Positions 12,108 through 24,640 of a stretch of 64,000 nt of DNA are shown in pieces. The stretch comes from Selaginella tamariscina. Taxonomy: Eukaryota > Streptophyta > Lycopodiopsida > Selaginellales > Selaginellaceae. Where the stretch lies: positions 62,001 through 126,000 of the forward strand of contig PUQB01000669.1 of the NCBI GenBank assembly GCA_003024785.1, given 5' to 3'. A program made the position numbers and the translations under genes. The notes below the pieces were generated by a model. The model had not been told where the DNA came from and did not search any database. It saw only the letters and a program-made list of their open reading frames with translations. Within the stretch, counting starts at the first letter, position 1. Every line of letters starts with the position of its first letter.

Positions 12108-12296
12108 CAAGAGGGTTAAGTTGAAGGAGGACAGAATTTGATGATTAAGCAAGAAGACAAGATTAAGGAGTTGATTAAGAAGGTATGCAAGCTTTGGGAG
12201 ATGGCACAAAGGAATAGGAAGGAGAAACTTGTGTACAAGGCCATGTGCAAGAAGCTTGAGGAAGCACAAGGGAGTTAAGTAATGCAGAGGCTGCAC
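12108..12296 (+). pseudogene. Coiled-coil gene copy A, left part
   Basis: Closely similar to the open reading frame at 38886-39095, sharing an acceptor-like CATATATAG before the block. It reads [12 protein letters not shown] and [15 protein letters not shown] but has a one-base deletion at the start methionine and another in the ...GAAGCACA... stretch. The similarity stops at about 12296 and resumes at about 24602, so the gene copy was interrupted by G2 (with G3 inside). Function unknown. Confidence 0.75.
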
Positions 12297-13839
12297 TAGG
12301 AGACCTAGACAAGCTTAAGCCCTAACCCCATCAAGTTCCATACATCATAAGGCTAGCATCACTCCACACTTTAAGGAATCATCCTCATTTGAGTACAACC
12401 CTTAAAGGATGACGAGGGGTATCTTGACCCACAACTAACCCTAAGGTTTGTGTGGCTAAGTTATACCCTGGCCCACCTAGTGAACACATGAGTGTTTTGC
12501 TATCGACGAGCACGAGTATTCCTTAAGCAAACCCTAAGGACTAAGGTTGGGCAACCCTGACCATGTGTTCCTAGAGTTAACCTTGCATGTGTCTAGGAAG
12601 GCCCTTGTCAAGGAGCTTAGGTTATTCAACCTCGGACATGCTCACACACCCTGAGGATGAACACCCTTACCCATGTGTGTCGGTAAGCACACTAGCCAAG
12701 AGACTTAACCTCCCTTGGGATGTGCCCAAGGCTTTGGCCCTATCCTAGAACATGAACATGTGCTCGCCAGGATCACCAACCCCCTCAGCCTTAGACATAA
12801 GACACAACCCTATGAGTCATACTCTAAATATTGCACTATACTAGACTGCCACCATGGGTGTGTGGCACCGTTTCCAAGACAAGGTAATTTTCATAGCTCC
12901 TAGAGACAAGAGTTAGACCCGGTGCCACGGTTGTGGCTTGCTAGATGCCAAACCTCAAAGCTCACACTCGGATAACCTTTAGGACTCTATATACCTGAGA
13001 GATCACCCCTCAATTATCTAAGTGCATGGACAATGCTTACATTGTGAGTCAGGATGCGTGACTAGTTGAGCTACAAGTGTTGTTCCCAACTTGCTTGGAC
13101 GAGGAGCTTGAAGCAAGCCTCATCGACTACTCATATGTGCAAGCAGGTTACCAAACAAGGAGTTGGTTAACTCCCTAAATGTGGCATACCCAGGCATAGC
13201 AATGCAGATTTGTCAACGATAAGGCTAAGTTGCCCCCAATGTGTGATGTACACAGTAGGTGAGTAGGACATGGCGGTATATAACTAGTATGCTTTAATGA
13301 CATGAGACAAGCTCATGCCGGTGGGGAGAAAGGAACTAGAAGACCTCTCAGTCTTTGGCCTACTTGCCCACTTATTCTACTTTATTTATGTGATGGAACA
13401 CCCACCCCCTCCCCCCCCCCTCATCCCCCTCAATAAAATACTGTCTTAGTGAGTGAGTTGGCATGGAAATCCATTCTCAAAGGAAAAGGAGATGATGAGT
13501 TTATTTGAATGACCCACCAACCCCTACTCTACCCTGAGGGGTCTAGGTGTGGGGTTGGGTCAACCTTAAGGGTATTTTTAGCTATATTTAACACACCAAA
13601 CTCATCAAAACTAACCAAAATTCCAACTAAGACACAGAGGGTTTTTTTTAAAGGAAAGTGCTAGTTTCACTAGAGTTCTTATAAATACCTAATGACACTC
13701 GGCAGGATCATCATTAAATACCCAAGTGTATTAAACATGCTTATTTCTTACACCCTTTAGGGTCTGTCAACAAACTCGATAAGTAACAATAGTCAATTTC
13801 CAAAGTAAAAAGCAAAGAGTCAAAGTAAAAACTATAACA
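12297..13839 (-). repeat. G2 3' LTR remnant (left, truncated)
   Basis: Diverged relative of the long LTRs at 32821-34791 and 59549-61210, in opposite orientation. It ends ACTATAACA at 13839, the counterpart of the TGACA end of G3's LTR, and contains a poly(C) tract at about 13405-13422. Its outer ~200 bases are missing. Confidence 0.7.
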
Positions 13840-15613
13840 CTCCTTCACTTTTGAAAATGTCAACGTCCTCGTTGACTTTTAACTTCAGACTAGATGAATG
13901 TTAAAGAAAATTAATCAAAAACTTAACATTATTACTCTTTGTGGAGTCAGTTTCACAATTCACATAATTTGCATTACCCTCCTTGCATTACGCAAAGCTA
14001 AGTACTCCAAAACCATTAATTCACTGAGCTAATAACTCACTAGCAGAGCACCACCTGCATCATGAAGCTGCACCATGAAGTCACTTAGATTGCAAAGTTT
14101 ATCATCCAACACATACAATAATTTGATTAATTTCTTTATTGTAGTTAGAATTTATATCAAAGGCCTCTAGTTATTATTGTTTTATCAACCCTTAGGTTAT
14201 CAAGAAATAAAGCTCTCTTTTTATTCCTTAATATTATAAGTGTTTATATTATACACCTAAAACTCTTAACATTTCCCATGACAAAGTATTTTTGTTCTAT
14301 GTTTTCACATCCCTTGGTGTTTCTTAATAACCCTTTTTCTAAGGGTCAGCTACCATACCTACCCGCACTTGTTTCAAGTCCCCCACCAACTCCCATGCTA
14401 GCATATAGCTACGCCAAACTAAGTGTGAAACTTATATCGAAATGAAACTAATACCAAGTGTAAGGTTAAACATCCCTCATTTGTAACATTTTGCAACACT
14501 GACTCACCTTTAGAAGTGAAGTAACTTGTCATGAATTCTAACTCATTTCCAGTGCCTCAATCGGCAATCTTTAAATATCATGTGTCTTAAGTGACACGTT
14601 CACATTGTACTCATGCTTTAAAGAGTACAATAAATTAAATGGCATTCAATAATAATTTCTTCTTTAATCCTTATTTTGCTAAGCTAACAGAACTTAATCC
14701 TAGAATTAAGATAAGAAACTCCAATTTTACAATAAGAGTTTCCCAAAACTGGAATATTGAACCACTATAATATTATACTTATTTTTCTAACTTGTACAAC
14801 TGATTACACAAGATTTTAATAAGTTAATATTGAAACACAGTAATATCACTAATTTGAATCACTTACTTTTCAAATAATTCAAAAATAATATCTTATTGTC
14901 TTATTTAATTAGTGTTTATGAAATACCTTCAAAAAACCATATTTCATATAACCATTACATTTTTGATATTGATAATATTTATTCTTGTAATCATCGATTA
15001 ACTTTGAAGTTCATAATTTACCAAGTGATAAGTTTGTTAAACATTTCACATACTCAAGTGCTTTGTTCTCAAGAACATATATAATTATATTAACGGACAT
15101 AATTATATGAATTATCAATTATCAAAATGTAACAATTATTATGGAACAAGGACTTACTAGTTTAAGATATCAACCAAATTTCAATTTTTAAGATAAAAAT
15201 ATAATGTTACAATAGATTGAGTAACAGTTCAAAAACTAAAACGAATTATGAATTAACATTTGATTCATCTAGTTAATCTAGTAATACATCAACGCTATCA
15301 TGACATTGAAGTGTCATTTTAACTTTATGTTTCAATTATATTTCATGAATTAATTAAACTCCTCAAACATGAGTAATGTATTTAGTTTAGTACACCAAAT
15401 TAAGATGCATCGATATTCATTTTGGACACTTAACAATCCCATAAACTAATTTGAAAAACTTATTTCAAATTATAACACTAAGGTATTACTTATCAAAGTG
15501 TTAGACTCAAACTCAATTTTGAATCTTCATATCTCACTATTATTATGTAATTATAATTAAACTGCAATATTGAGTGCTCTTGTCTTAATATTTAATAGAT
15601 ATTATATCATATT
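13840..15613 (-). pseudogene. G2 internal remnant, left
   Basis: Non-coding in its present state. The first 400 bases match the 3' untranslated part of G3, and a short stretch near 14280-14340 matches G3's chromodomain coding region. Beyond that the sequence is AT-rich, with no frame I can assign. It ends at the ATATT target site of G3 (15609-15613). Confidence 0.55.
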
Positions 15614-16579
15614 TGTCAGAGTTTTTACCTGGTGCCACAAAGGCGGCTTGCCAGGTGCCACCCTGGAATCCCCTCTCTGGAAACCCCACGGAATCTGGTA
15701 AAGTAACCCGTATTAGGAACCCAACCCTTAGGAACTAAAACCCTAACTGACCAAGTCCGAACGAGACTCACCTTGTGAATCAGGATGCACGGACTGGCCG
15801 AGTTATAGGTGTTGTTCCTAGCTTGGCGTGGTTGAGGCGGCCGGAGCAAGGCCTCAACCACTAGTTCTGCGGAACGTGAACTCGGGCAATACCTTTGAGC
15901 TTGCGAGCAGGTTTTCGGACCAAGGAATCTGGCTAACTCCTTGGAAGTGACGTGCCCTTGTCTCAAAGGCAAGATCCTGCCAACGATAAGGATAGTCTAA
16001 CCCTAGGGTGGGTTGTACCCCTGTCGTGTGGAAGTTTGGGCGGCACAACAGAGGGTTGCACCTTGACGACACAAGCTTAGCTTGCACCGGTAGGAGGTTA
16101 ACGAGCTCTCTTTTGAACCCAGGAAGCCTCACTACATACACTCTACCTTATTTATGTGACGGACCCCCCCCCCCTGTTTACCTAAATGAGTAAGTGGGCT
16201 GGCACAAAAATGCCAGCCCTTAGAGAAAATGGTTGTCCTAACCTAACCCTAAACCTAACCCCTAGGGGGGGGTATTAGGGCGTGGGGTTAGGGCAACCCT
16301 AGGGTTAGGTCAACCCTAGGGGTGTCCCTAACCCTTTTTGACAAGCTATATTTAACGGAAAACCTACGTCAAACTGGGGGAGAGTTTTCTAGAGGGTAAG
16401 TACTACCTTCGCCTAGAGTTTCTCGAGGTACCTAGTGACAGCCGGCCGGACTACCCCTAAACACCTAAGTGCACTAAGCGGGGCTGTTTCTCACTACAAC
16501 TAGGGTTCGCCAACAACTCGGTAGGTAACAACAGTCAAACCCCAAAGTAAAGGGTCGAGTCATAGTAAAAACTATGACA
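15614..16579 (-). repeat. G3 3' LTR (left copy)
   Basis: 966 bp. On the plus strand it starts TGTCAGAGTTTTTACC and ends AAAACTATGACA. It contains a poly(C) tract near 16167-16176 and a block of CCTAACCCTAAA-like and TAGGG motifs at about 16235-16345. Confidence 0.93.
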
Positions 16580-17664
16580 CACTCCCCGCCTTTGAAAATG
16601 TCAACGTCCTCGTTGACGTCCAACTCAAGACTAGATAGTTAGAAAAATTAACCAAAACTAACATATCACTCTATGTGGAGTCAGCCAAAAGTTCACAAGT
16701 TTTATTACCCCCCTTGCATTACGCGAAGCCAAGTACTTCAGAACCGTCGTTCACTGAGTCGTAAACCCAGCTGCCGGAGGCACCACCTGCGACATGAAGT
16801 CATTTGGAGACCTTTTGCACGTCTGCAAAGTCTGTCACCCGACGCACACAACACTGGTTAATTTCTTTATTAACTAGAATTTATATAGGAGGCCTCTAGT
16901 TAGTGTTGTTGCCGGCCCCTTGGTTAATAAGAAATAAAGACTTCTTTATTCCTTATCATCATTACTAACAGTTTGAGACCTTGCCTCAAACTCATTCACT
17001 ATCTCCATCGCGTTCTGTAGATTATCCAATGGTTCCCATGTCGACTCGCATGCCGGGTAACCTTCCACTTGACAAGATATTCTCGTTTACGTTTTCGCGT
17101 CCCTCGGCGTTTAATATCCTTTGCATCCAATATCGACTCAACTTCGAATCCTTCATATCGCCGACCAGCTCAGGAAGCGGACGTAAGCTTTCATATCTGC
17201 GGATGTTTCTCATCCTTGTGGAATGGCTCGAGTAAATTGACATGAAACACATTGTGTATTGTTCCCAACTCCGGAGGAAGATCCTCATAAGCCACTTTCC
17301 CTACTTGCTTCACCACCTTGTATGGACCTATGTAGTGCGATAGAAACTTCCTCGAAAGAGTCGTTGGAACCTTCAGGTTTTTGGTACTCAACAATACCAT
17401 ATCCCCAACCTGATACTCTACATCCCGCCGATGTTTATCGTACTGCTGACGATACCTTTCCTGAGCTGCAGCCATCGCTTGACGAGCAGCTTCCCATGTT
17501 CGATACAATTGTCCCGTGAACTCTGCTACAGATGGAACTCGATTGCTATCGTCTTTCGGTAACACCATACTCTGAGGAATACCACCCTTATTCCCAGTTA
17601 ACACTTCCATCGGGCTACATCCGATTGCAGTGTGCATCGAGTTATTGTAACATATCTCAGCCAT
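16580..17664 (-). pseudogene. G3 integrase C-terminus and chromodomain region
   Basis: The 17664-17191 segment covers the end of the integrase, with MVLLSTKNLKVP, GPYKVVKQVG and FHVNLLEPFH motifs typical of gypsy integrases. After it, near 17190-17000, a frameshifted chromodomain can be read: VESILDAKDIKRRG and REYLVKWK in one frame, then a one-base change, then a WEPLDNLQNA-type end. Chromodomains target chromovirus integration to chromatin marks. Bases 16580-17000 are 3' untranslated and start with the polypurine tract. Confidence 0.75.
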
Positions 17665-17779
17665 ATCTAAGTGTTCAGCCCAATCAAGTTGATCACCTTG
17701 AACATAGCATCTGAGATAGTCCTCGACTTGTCGGTTTACCCTCTCCGTCTGACCATCCGTTTGTGGATGATAAGCCGTA

Positions 17780-20654
17780 CTAACTCAGCATCGTCCAAAT
17801 TGCTTGAACAACGTTCCCCAAAACTTGCCAGTAAATCGAGGATCCCGATCTGAGATCATCGTTTCCGGTAGCCCTCGCACTCTTACGACTTCGTGGAAGA
17901 ACAACTTTGCTGCTTGTTGCATTCACTGTCTCTACAGTTGGAATGAAATGAGCAACCTTTGAAAATCGATCGACCACCACCATAAGAGCATTGAAACCAC
18001 AAGATTTTGGCAATCCCATGATAAAGTCCAAAGTAACACTTTGAAATGGCCGCTCTGGAATCGGTATACATTGTAACTTCCCAGCTCGTTTTTGCGAACG
18101 ACTTTTCACTTGTTGACATGTGGGGCATGTCTTGACATACTTGGCAACATCGTCTATCATACCCGGCCAATAGAATCCCTGTTTCAACAAAGCCAACGTC
18201 TTGTGCCTTCCACCATGCCCTGCCAAAGGAACGTCGTGATGCTCTCTTAATAGCCTCTCCCTCCATGTCCCTTCTGGAACATAGAGTCTCTTTTCTTTAT
18301 AATAAAGAACTCCATCTCGTACTGCAAAATGGGCCTGTTTGAGTGCATCCATTCGACTTTCTATTCCTGCTGGAATATTACCATCTCTTCGTAATTGATG
18401 AACTTGTTTCCTCTTTGCCACCAGGCTCAAAGCTTCCTTGGCAAACTTGTCCTGAGGATACGCCGTCACAAATTCATCCACCAAAGTTGACACGGGTGCT
18501 GACATAATACGAAGATGACCCTTTCTACTGAGTGCATCAGCTACCACATTGTCCTTTCCCGCCTTATGTCTGATTTCAGGCTGAAATCGTGCCAACTTCT
18601 GCTGCCATCTAGCATACTTTGGTGATAGCTTCGGCTGCGTTTCAAAATACCTTAGAGTTACACTATCTGTCCAAACCACAGTGCCATGACTTGGAAGATA
18701 ATGACGCCAATACTCCAAGGAAGCAACAATAGCATACATCTCCTTTTCGTGAGTAGGCCATCGAGTTTGCGCGGCATCTAACTTCTTCGAGAAAGGACAC
18801 TGGATGTCCTTTTTGTTGCAATACACCACCAATTGCAAAGTCGGAAGCGTCACATTCTACTTCAAAGGGATCTTCAAAGATGGGCAACTGCAAAACTGGC
18901 TCAGAAGAGATAGCCTCTTTGAGTTTGACGAATGCACGTTGGCACTCTGGAGTCCAATGCCATGGAATGTTCTTCGTAAGATCTGTCAATGGGGCCGCTA
19001 TTTCCGAGTAACCCTTTATGAATCTTCGGTAATACCCTGTCAGACCAAGAAATGATCTAACTTCATGCACGTCTTTTAAGTCATCCACTCAGTAATAGCT
19101 TGAATTTTCTTTGGGTCCATGGCAACCTCCCCACCTGAGATCAAGTGTCCCAAGAAATCTATCTTGGTTTGACCAAATGCGCACTTGCTTTCTTTAGCAT
19201 ACAACTGGTTCTCTCTCAACCTCTGAAACACTTTTTCTAAGTGTTCCACATGTTCTTCAATTGTCGAACTGAAAACAGAATGTCATCAATATACACCACT
19301 ACGAACTCGTCTAGATAGTCTCTAAACACATCATCCATCATTGTGCAAAAAGTTGCTGGAGCATTGCACAACCCGAATGGCAAGACTAGAAACTCAAATG
19401 ATCCATAACGCGTTCGAAAAGCGGTCTTCTCAATGTCATTCTCTGCTACCCGAATCTGATGGTACCAGACCTCAAGTCTATTCTTGAAAAGTACTTTGCT
19501 TTTGATAGTCTATCAAACAAGTCGTCCACTCGCGGAAGAGGATACTTGTTTTTGATAGTTATCGCGTTCAGTGCTCGATAGTCCACACACATTCGCATCG
19601 TACCATCCTTTTTCATTACAAACAAGATCGGTGCACCATATGGTGATCGACTAGGTCGAATGTGTCCTCGACCAACCAATTCCGTCAGCTGTCTCTTCAA
19701 TTCAATCAACTCTTGAGGATTTAACCGATATGGGGCTCTTGCCGGTGGAGACGAACCCGGCAAAACTCTATTCTGTGGTCCACAGCTCGACGTGGAGGTA
19801 ACTCAGGCGGCAAATCTTCCGGTAACACATCCTAAACATGTTCAAGACTTCCAAAATAGGTTCGGAACATGTTCTTGACCATCTCCTATTTTGACTTCAC
19901 CAGTATCCAAAACCATTGCAAGAAACACACGTTCCCGATGTCTAACTGCTTTACGCAACTGAGTCAAGGTAAGGAACATAGGATTCCAATCCTTATCAGT
20001 TAGCGTTTCCATTCTGAGCGTGTTTTTCTAATGTTCTTTATCTGCTGCAAGCGTGATTCGATTATCTCCGGAACCCCTCATTTCGATTACATGTTTATGG
20101 AACCATTCCATACCCAGAACAAAGTCAAACCCCGTCATATTCAAGACAACTAAGTCTAGCTTAGCCTTCCAATCTTTGATTTGGACAGGAACTGCCCTTG
20201 CTATATTATTAGTATTTTGAGAACCTTTGCCAAAATTGATCTTTATTTCACACATCTTTATTACATCCAAATTCAATCGACGAGCTAGACTAGTCGATAT
20301 GAAGTTGTATGTTGCTCCAGTATCGATCATCATTCGGACTCGGTCCCCTCGTATCCTTCCTGTCAAATATAGCAAAGGGTCAGTTTTGTCTTGAATAGCG
20401 AATAAGGCAGGTTGTGTCTGGCACAACATTACCTCTTCTGACTCATCTTCCGGATCTTCAAGCGTTTCTGGTTCAGCAACTTCCTCTTCTACCATCGCCT
20501 TGAAATGTCCTGATTGTTGTGAGGGTGCCGGACACTCTTTAGCAAAATGACCAGGCTTGTTACAATTATAACATTTCACGACCCCGCCTGCGGAACGCGG
20601 GGGAGCAGACTTTGGAGCCGATCCTTTGGTCTGCTGAGGAGGTGGTAACGCCAA
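17780..20654 (-). pseudogene. G3 pol: protease, reverse transcriptase, RNase H, integrase
   Basis: A protease segment (20654-20028) follows the CCHC knuckle and keeps the DTG triad at 20316-20324. The reverse transcriptase N-terminal part is at 19763-19446, after which a frame change occurs; the YIDD active site is readable at 19282-19293. RNase H (19088-18500) carries [12 protein letters not shown] and, further on, TDSVTLRYF. The integrase zinc-binding HHCC module (HHDVPLAGHGGRH ... CPTCQQ) is at about 18260-18105, with the catalytic core after it. A frame change near 17890 separates the first aspartate (TLDFIMG) from the second (SDRDPRF). The long frame 18853-17780 is the best-preserved retroelement frame of the window. 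Confidence 0.88.
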
Positions 20655-21656
20655 TGGTTTCCGAAATCCGGTGGGTCTTGATGTGTCCGAAAACTTGGAA
20701 CTGCCACAAAGGGACTTGCACTTCGAATTGATGGCGATTGATCTGGTCGCCTATCAAACCTTCTGAACCCAGACTTTGGAGGAAACCTCCTTGGTTTAGG
20801 TTTTGCTTCCTCCCCTTTGTACAAGTCTTCTAACGACATGCCATAAGCAACCTTTTGAGCTGCCTCTTGACATTCCCGATAGCTTGTGGCTTGTACCTTA
20901 AGATCTCCCTTCGCGTTTTCTCATTCAAGCTAGCCATGAAGCAACTTCGAGCTTCATCATCGCTCATATTTGGCACCAATCGCCGTACACTTTCGAATCG
21001 ATAAACGTGGTCCATAGGACTTCCCCGAACTCCCTGTTGACAAAGTGCCAGGTCAGCACGCAATCGCAAACCGAGATCATCCGGCATATACTGCTTTTTG
21101 ATCTCCTTTTTCATGTGCTTCCAGCTGTTTCGGTATCCACGTTCACCTTCAACAATTCGCCACCAAGTCTTAGCTTCTTCTTTAAGAAACTGCTTGCACA
21201 TGCAACCTTTTCTGTCTTTCTCACGGAAGCAGCCTCGAAATAGCTTTCCATATCATACAACCAGTCATCCAAAACCTTGTAATCCTTTGAACCCATGAAA
21301 TTCGAAGGCTTTACCGGTTTGAATTTACTGGGACCTCCACCAACTACTTCCGTCGAAGAATCTGATTCAGAGGAACCTGACTCTGAGTCATGCTTCTTCT
21401 TCTTTTTCCGTGTGTCTGGTTGCGGAACATCTGGCACTGCCGTATTCGTTGGAATCCGAACGGCAACATTATCGATTCGTCATTCAACCCAAGACATCCC
21501 CTCGAAGTTCGTTTAGGGCATCCATCATTATTTCACGCCAACCAGGTCGCTGCTAACCCTAGGGGGTCGACCTGGATCAGCTTCATCCATCTCCTCATTT
21601 TGAGCCTCTGCGACAGCCCTCTCTGCCTCAGGCTCTGGTTGCTTTCTTTTGCTCAT
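20028..21656 (-). pseudogene. G3 gag with CCHC zinc knuckle
   Basis: Gag likely starts at the methionine at 21656 (MSKRKQPEPEAERA). It passes an acidic, Ser-rich stretch and a Lys run (KKKKKH), then the core with FMGSKDYKVLDDWLYDMESYF and, in another frame, KQYMPDDLGLRLRADLA. The CCHC knuckle CYNCNKPGHFAKEC lies at about 20533-20574 and would bind the element RNA. Frame changes occur near 21490, 21180 and 20830. The protease follows in frame with the knuckle, as in many gypsy gag-pol fusions. Confidence 0.82.
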
Positions 21657-21968
21657 CGTATTGAACCCTAGTTCAACACTCGGAGAATATGCTCGGAATA
21701 TTCCCAATGTTAAGTTGGAAACACCCTGCACAGGTTGTACACCCACACACATCAGCTTGAACTAGCATAAGACTTTCGGACATACCTAGAATCTCACGCC
21801 GACTCACTGAGCAAGTGTTCTCCGAAGTTTGACAACTCACAGGATCAAACTCTCTGCGCAGAATACAGACATGTTAACCAAAGCGATAGAGTAGATCAAG
21901 AATTTAGAGTTATCTAAACATTGAAACACTCTATGACTTAAGGTAGTCCTACTGACCGCAGAGAACTT

Positions 21969-21980
21969 GCTCCGATACCA
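21969..21980 (-). other. G3 primer binding site
   Basis: On the minus strand it reads TGGTATCGGAGC, one base away from the canonical initiator tRNA-Met site, two bases inside the 5' LTR. Confidence 0.8.
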
Positions 21981-21982
21981 AT

Positions 21983-22946
21983 TGTCAGAGTTTTTACCTG
22001 GTGCCACAAAGGCGGCTTGCCAGGTGCCAACCCTGGAATCCCCTCTCTGGAAACCCCACGGAATCTGGTAAAGTAACCCGTATTAGGAACCCAACCTTAG
22101 GAACTAAACCCTAACTGACCAAGTCCACGAACGAGACTCACCTTGTGAATCAGGATGCACGGACTGCCGAGTTATAGGTGTTGTTCCTAGCTTGGCGTGG
22201 TTGAGGCGGCCGGAGCAAGGCCTCAACCACTAGTTCTGCGGAACGTGAACTCGGGCAATACCTTTGAGCTTGCGAGCAGGTTTTCGGACCAAGGAATCTG
22301 GCTAACTCCTTGGAAGTGACGTGCCCTTGTCTCAAAGGCAAGATCCTGCCAACGATAAGGATAGTCTAACCCTAGGGTGGGTTGTACCCCTGTCGTGTGG
22401 AAGTTTGGGCGGCACAACAGAGGGTTGCACCTTGACGACACAAGCTTAGCTTGCACCGGTAGGAGGTTAACGAGCTCTCTTTTGAACCCAGGAAGCCTCA
22501 CTACATATACTCTACCTTATTTATGTGACGGACCCCCCCCCCCTGTTTACCTAAATGAGTAAGTGGGCTGGCACAAATGCCAGCCCTTAGAGAAAATGGT
22601 TGTCCTAACCTAACCCTAAACCTAACCCCTAGGGGGGGGTATTAGGGCGTGGGGTTAGGGCAACCCTAGGGTTAGGTCAACCCTAGGGGTGTCCCTAACC
22701 CTTTTTGACAAGCTATATTTAACGGAAAACCTACGTCAAACTGGGGGAGAGTTTTCTAGAGGGTAAGTACTACCTTCGCCTAGAGTTTCTCGAGGTACCT
22801 AGTGACAGCCGGCCGGACTACCCCTAAACACCTAAGTGCACTAAGCGGGGCTGTTTCTCACTACAACTAGGGTTCGCCACAAACTCGGTAGGTAACAACA
22901 GTCAAACCCCAAAGTAAAGGGTCGAGTCATAGTAAAANNNNNGACA
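21983..22946 (-). repeat. G3 5' LTR (right copy), contains 5-N gap
   Basis: Direct repeat of 15614-16579. Five Ns at 22938-22942 sit where the other copy reads ACTAT. The bases on both sides (GTAAAA and GACA) continue the LTR exactly, so the gap size agrees with the expected LTR end. Confidence 0.9.
22938..22942. other. Assembly gap (5 N)
   Basis: Five unknown bases inside the right LTR of G3. The flanking bases fit the left LTR copy with no other loss. Confidence 0.99.
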
Positions 22947-24521
22947 ATATTTCACTAAGTCATTTACAATCAATTTCAAAGAAATAATCAATAATTTTTT
23001 CAAAATCCAAGGTATAAATATCCCAACAAATGAAGTAATATGAGACCTCATGTTCTTACACTAAACACCGAATTGTACATCAAAATTGTGGATTGTGATT
23101 GTCAAAAAGGAAGATCAATTTCTTGAGTTTATTCTCAAATTTCAACATTGAACCTAACGATCATTGATATCGAATTTAAAGGATCAAGACTCAAGACACC
23201 ATAACTTTGAAACTAATTCAACATCAAACTCAAGAACACCATCAACCCTTAAGATTAAACTGACATCAAGCTTAAAGAATATTATCAAACCTTGAGTTAA
23301 GAATCCCTTTCTCTCACATCGTAAGGAAATGAAGATACATACTTTATATTTTTTAAAACATCATGACTATGATGCAGAGTTAAAGAAATCGATTTTGAAT
23401 AACTAAATTCAACCCTAAGATTGAATCACTGAAAACCCAATGTTGACATTAAAATCCCATCGGATACCAACTTTTTAAAGAGGTACATGCATCAAACCTC
23501 CAACATATACTCAAACATTTAAGCATCACGAATATTCTCTTATAAGACTGGTAAGTTGCCTTACAAAGTTTATAAGCAAAGATGGACCCTCAACTTAACG
23601 CTCTTGCTAACCAAGGAATTACCTTGATCAAGAGCTCAAATCAAACCTTTAATCAATATCAAAAATGTAGAAATGATATCAAGTTCATGTTTAAGAATTA
23701 GTAATAAATGCGTATATGTGCGTCGAACACCTTCATAATGCAAGCATTCTTTACTTAGTAAACTGAAATTATAATTAAATTCCACATACGCTAAAACTTT
23801 AGCTATCCTAGTCGAGTGGGCTAATTTTAATCATCAAGTGTGCGTTTACAACTAACTAAGGTGTCATAGTAAACTAATTAACCTAATGTCATTTGTAATT
23901 AGTATCATTGAATACATTGCCGACTTCAAAATCAATTGATTAACATATTCACAATATATTAAGACTTGACTTTCAACCAAATCATACTTGTTGAGACACG
24001 TGCTATAATGAGAAGTCGTTTCGCACATTCAAAATCTAGCATTCACTCTTATGTTCAAGTACACACTTTTGCTCAGAGTCAAAATGTATATTGAAACATA
24101 AGTCCTTCCCATTTGAACACTATTGCTAAAAACGACATTTGAATCTTGACCAAAACCAAAACTCAATGAATATTGTCACGTTTCCATAATCATGTATACT
24201 CTAAAGCACACATTAATGAAAAGAAAATTTCAAAAAACGTGTAAATTTAGATTACCACATGACCTGCTTCTAGGACTTTTAGTTTGTAAACTAACTTATC
24301 ACATCTTGTGAAAATATAGGTAATGTAACATTGGCACGTAACATGAAAATTGCCTTTCGAGTGCTACCTCGACACTAGAGTCCATATCCATGAAGGCGTC
24401 ATAAGACCAAGCTCAGCACGGAATACAGACTAGTTAGTTGAAAGTTATTAAAATACTTTAAATACTCGATATTAACCTTAGGCAATCCTATTGACTACAG
24501 AACATTGGCTCCAATATCAAA
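22947..24521 (-). pseudogene. G2 internal remnant, right
   Basis: AT-rich sequence with scattered stops in all frames. The last ~110 bases align with the leader of G3. The rest would correspond to the gag region of G2 but cannot be read as protein. Confidence 0.5.
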
Positions 24522-24601
24522 TGTCAATGTTTACATGAAGGGCCAATGAGTGTTACTCTCAAAATCATGAGGGATAACCCTAGCATACTTAGGTTCCTGC
24601 C
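24522..24601 (-). repeat. G2 5' LTR remnant (right, about 80 bp)
   Basis: It begins TGTCAATGTTTAC, the counterpart of the TGTCAGAGTTTTTAC start of related LTRs, and follows a primer-site-like GCTCCAATATCA. At about 24602 it gives way to the continuation of the coiled-coil gene. Confidence 0.65.
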
Positions 24602-24640
24602 CATAACTCCACTATCAAGGCCATGAGAAGTAACTTACGT
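24602..24640 (+). pseudogene. Coiled-coil gene copy A, right end
   Basis: CATAACTCCACTATCAAGGCC and the following bases match the end of the related frame at 39040-39070 (AGCTCCACTGTCAAGGCC). This is the part of copy A cut off by G2. Confidence 0.7.

Larger units (their letters stand above)
15614..22946 (-). mobile_element. Ty3/gypsy chromovirus-like element G3
   Basis: Element of 7.3 kb on the minus strand with ~965-bp LTRs (15614-16579 and 21983-22946), flanked by a perfect 5-bp target duplication ATATT (15609-15613 and 22947-22951). It has a primer site like initiator tRNA-Met (21969-21980), a purine tract (16580-16593 on the minus strand), gag with a CCHC knuckle, pol, and a frameshifted chromodomain after integrase. 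The LTRs are near-identical (a few single-base indels and substitutions), so this is the youngest gypsy element here. Pol still carries frame breaks. It lies inside the older relative G2. Confidence 0.93.
12297..24601 (-). mobile_element. Old gypsy element G2, interrupted by G3
   Basis: An old relative of G3. The left LTR remnant spans 12297-13839, and the internal sequence next to it (13840-14240) aligns with the same part of G3 (16580-16960). Stretches around 14280-14340 align with the G3 chromodomain region, with C-G pairs changed to T-G or C-A. On the right, 24410-24521 aligns with the leader of G3 (21850-21982), including a primer site at about 24508-24519, and an LTR start follows at 24522. 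No open pol frame remains. The left LTR lacks its first ~200 bases and the right LTR keeps only about 80. G3 inserted at 15613/22947. Confidence 0.75.

Noticed and set aside
15625..16193. Frames in the G3 LTRs repeated identically at 22150-22562
   Set aside because: They lie in LTR sequence, are not conserved in the related LTRs S1-S3, and have no protein-like features.
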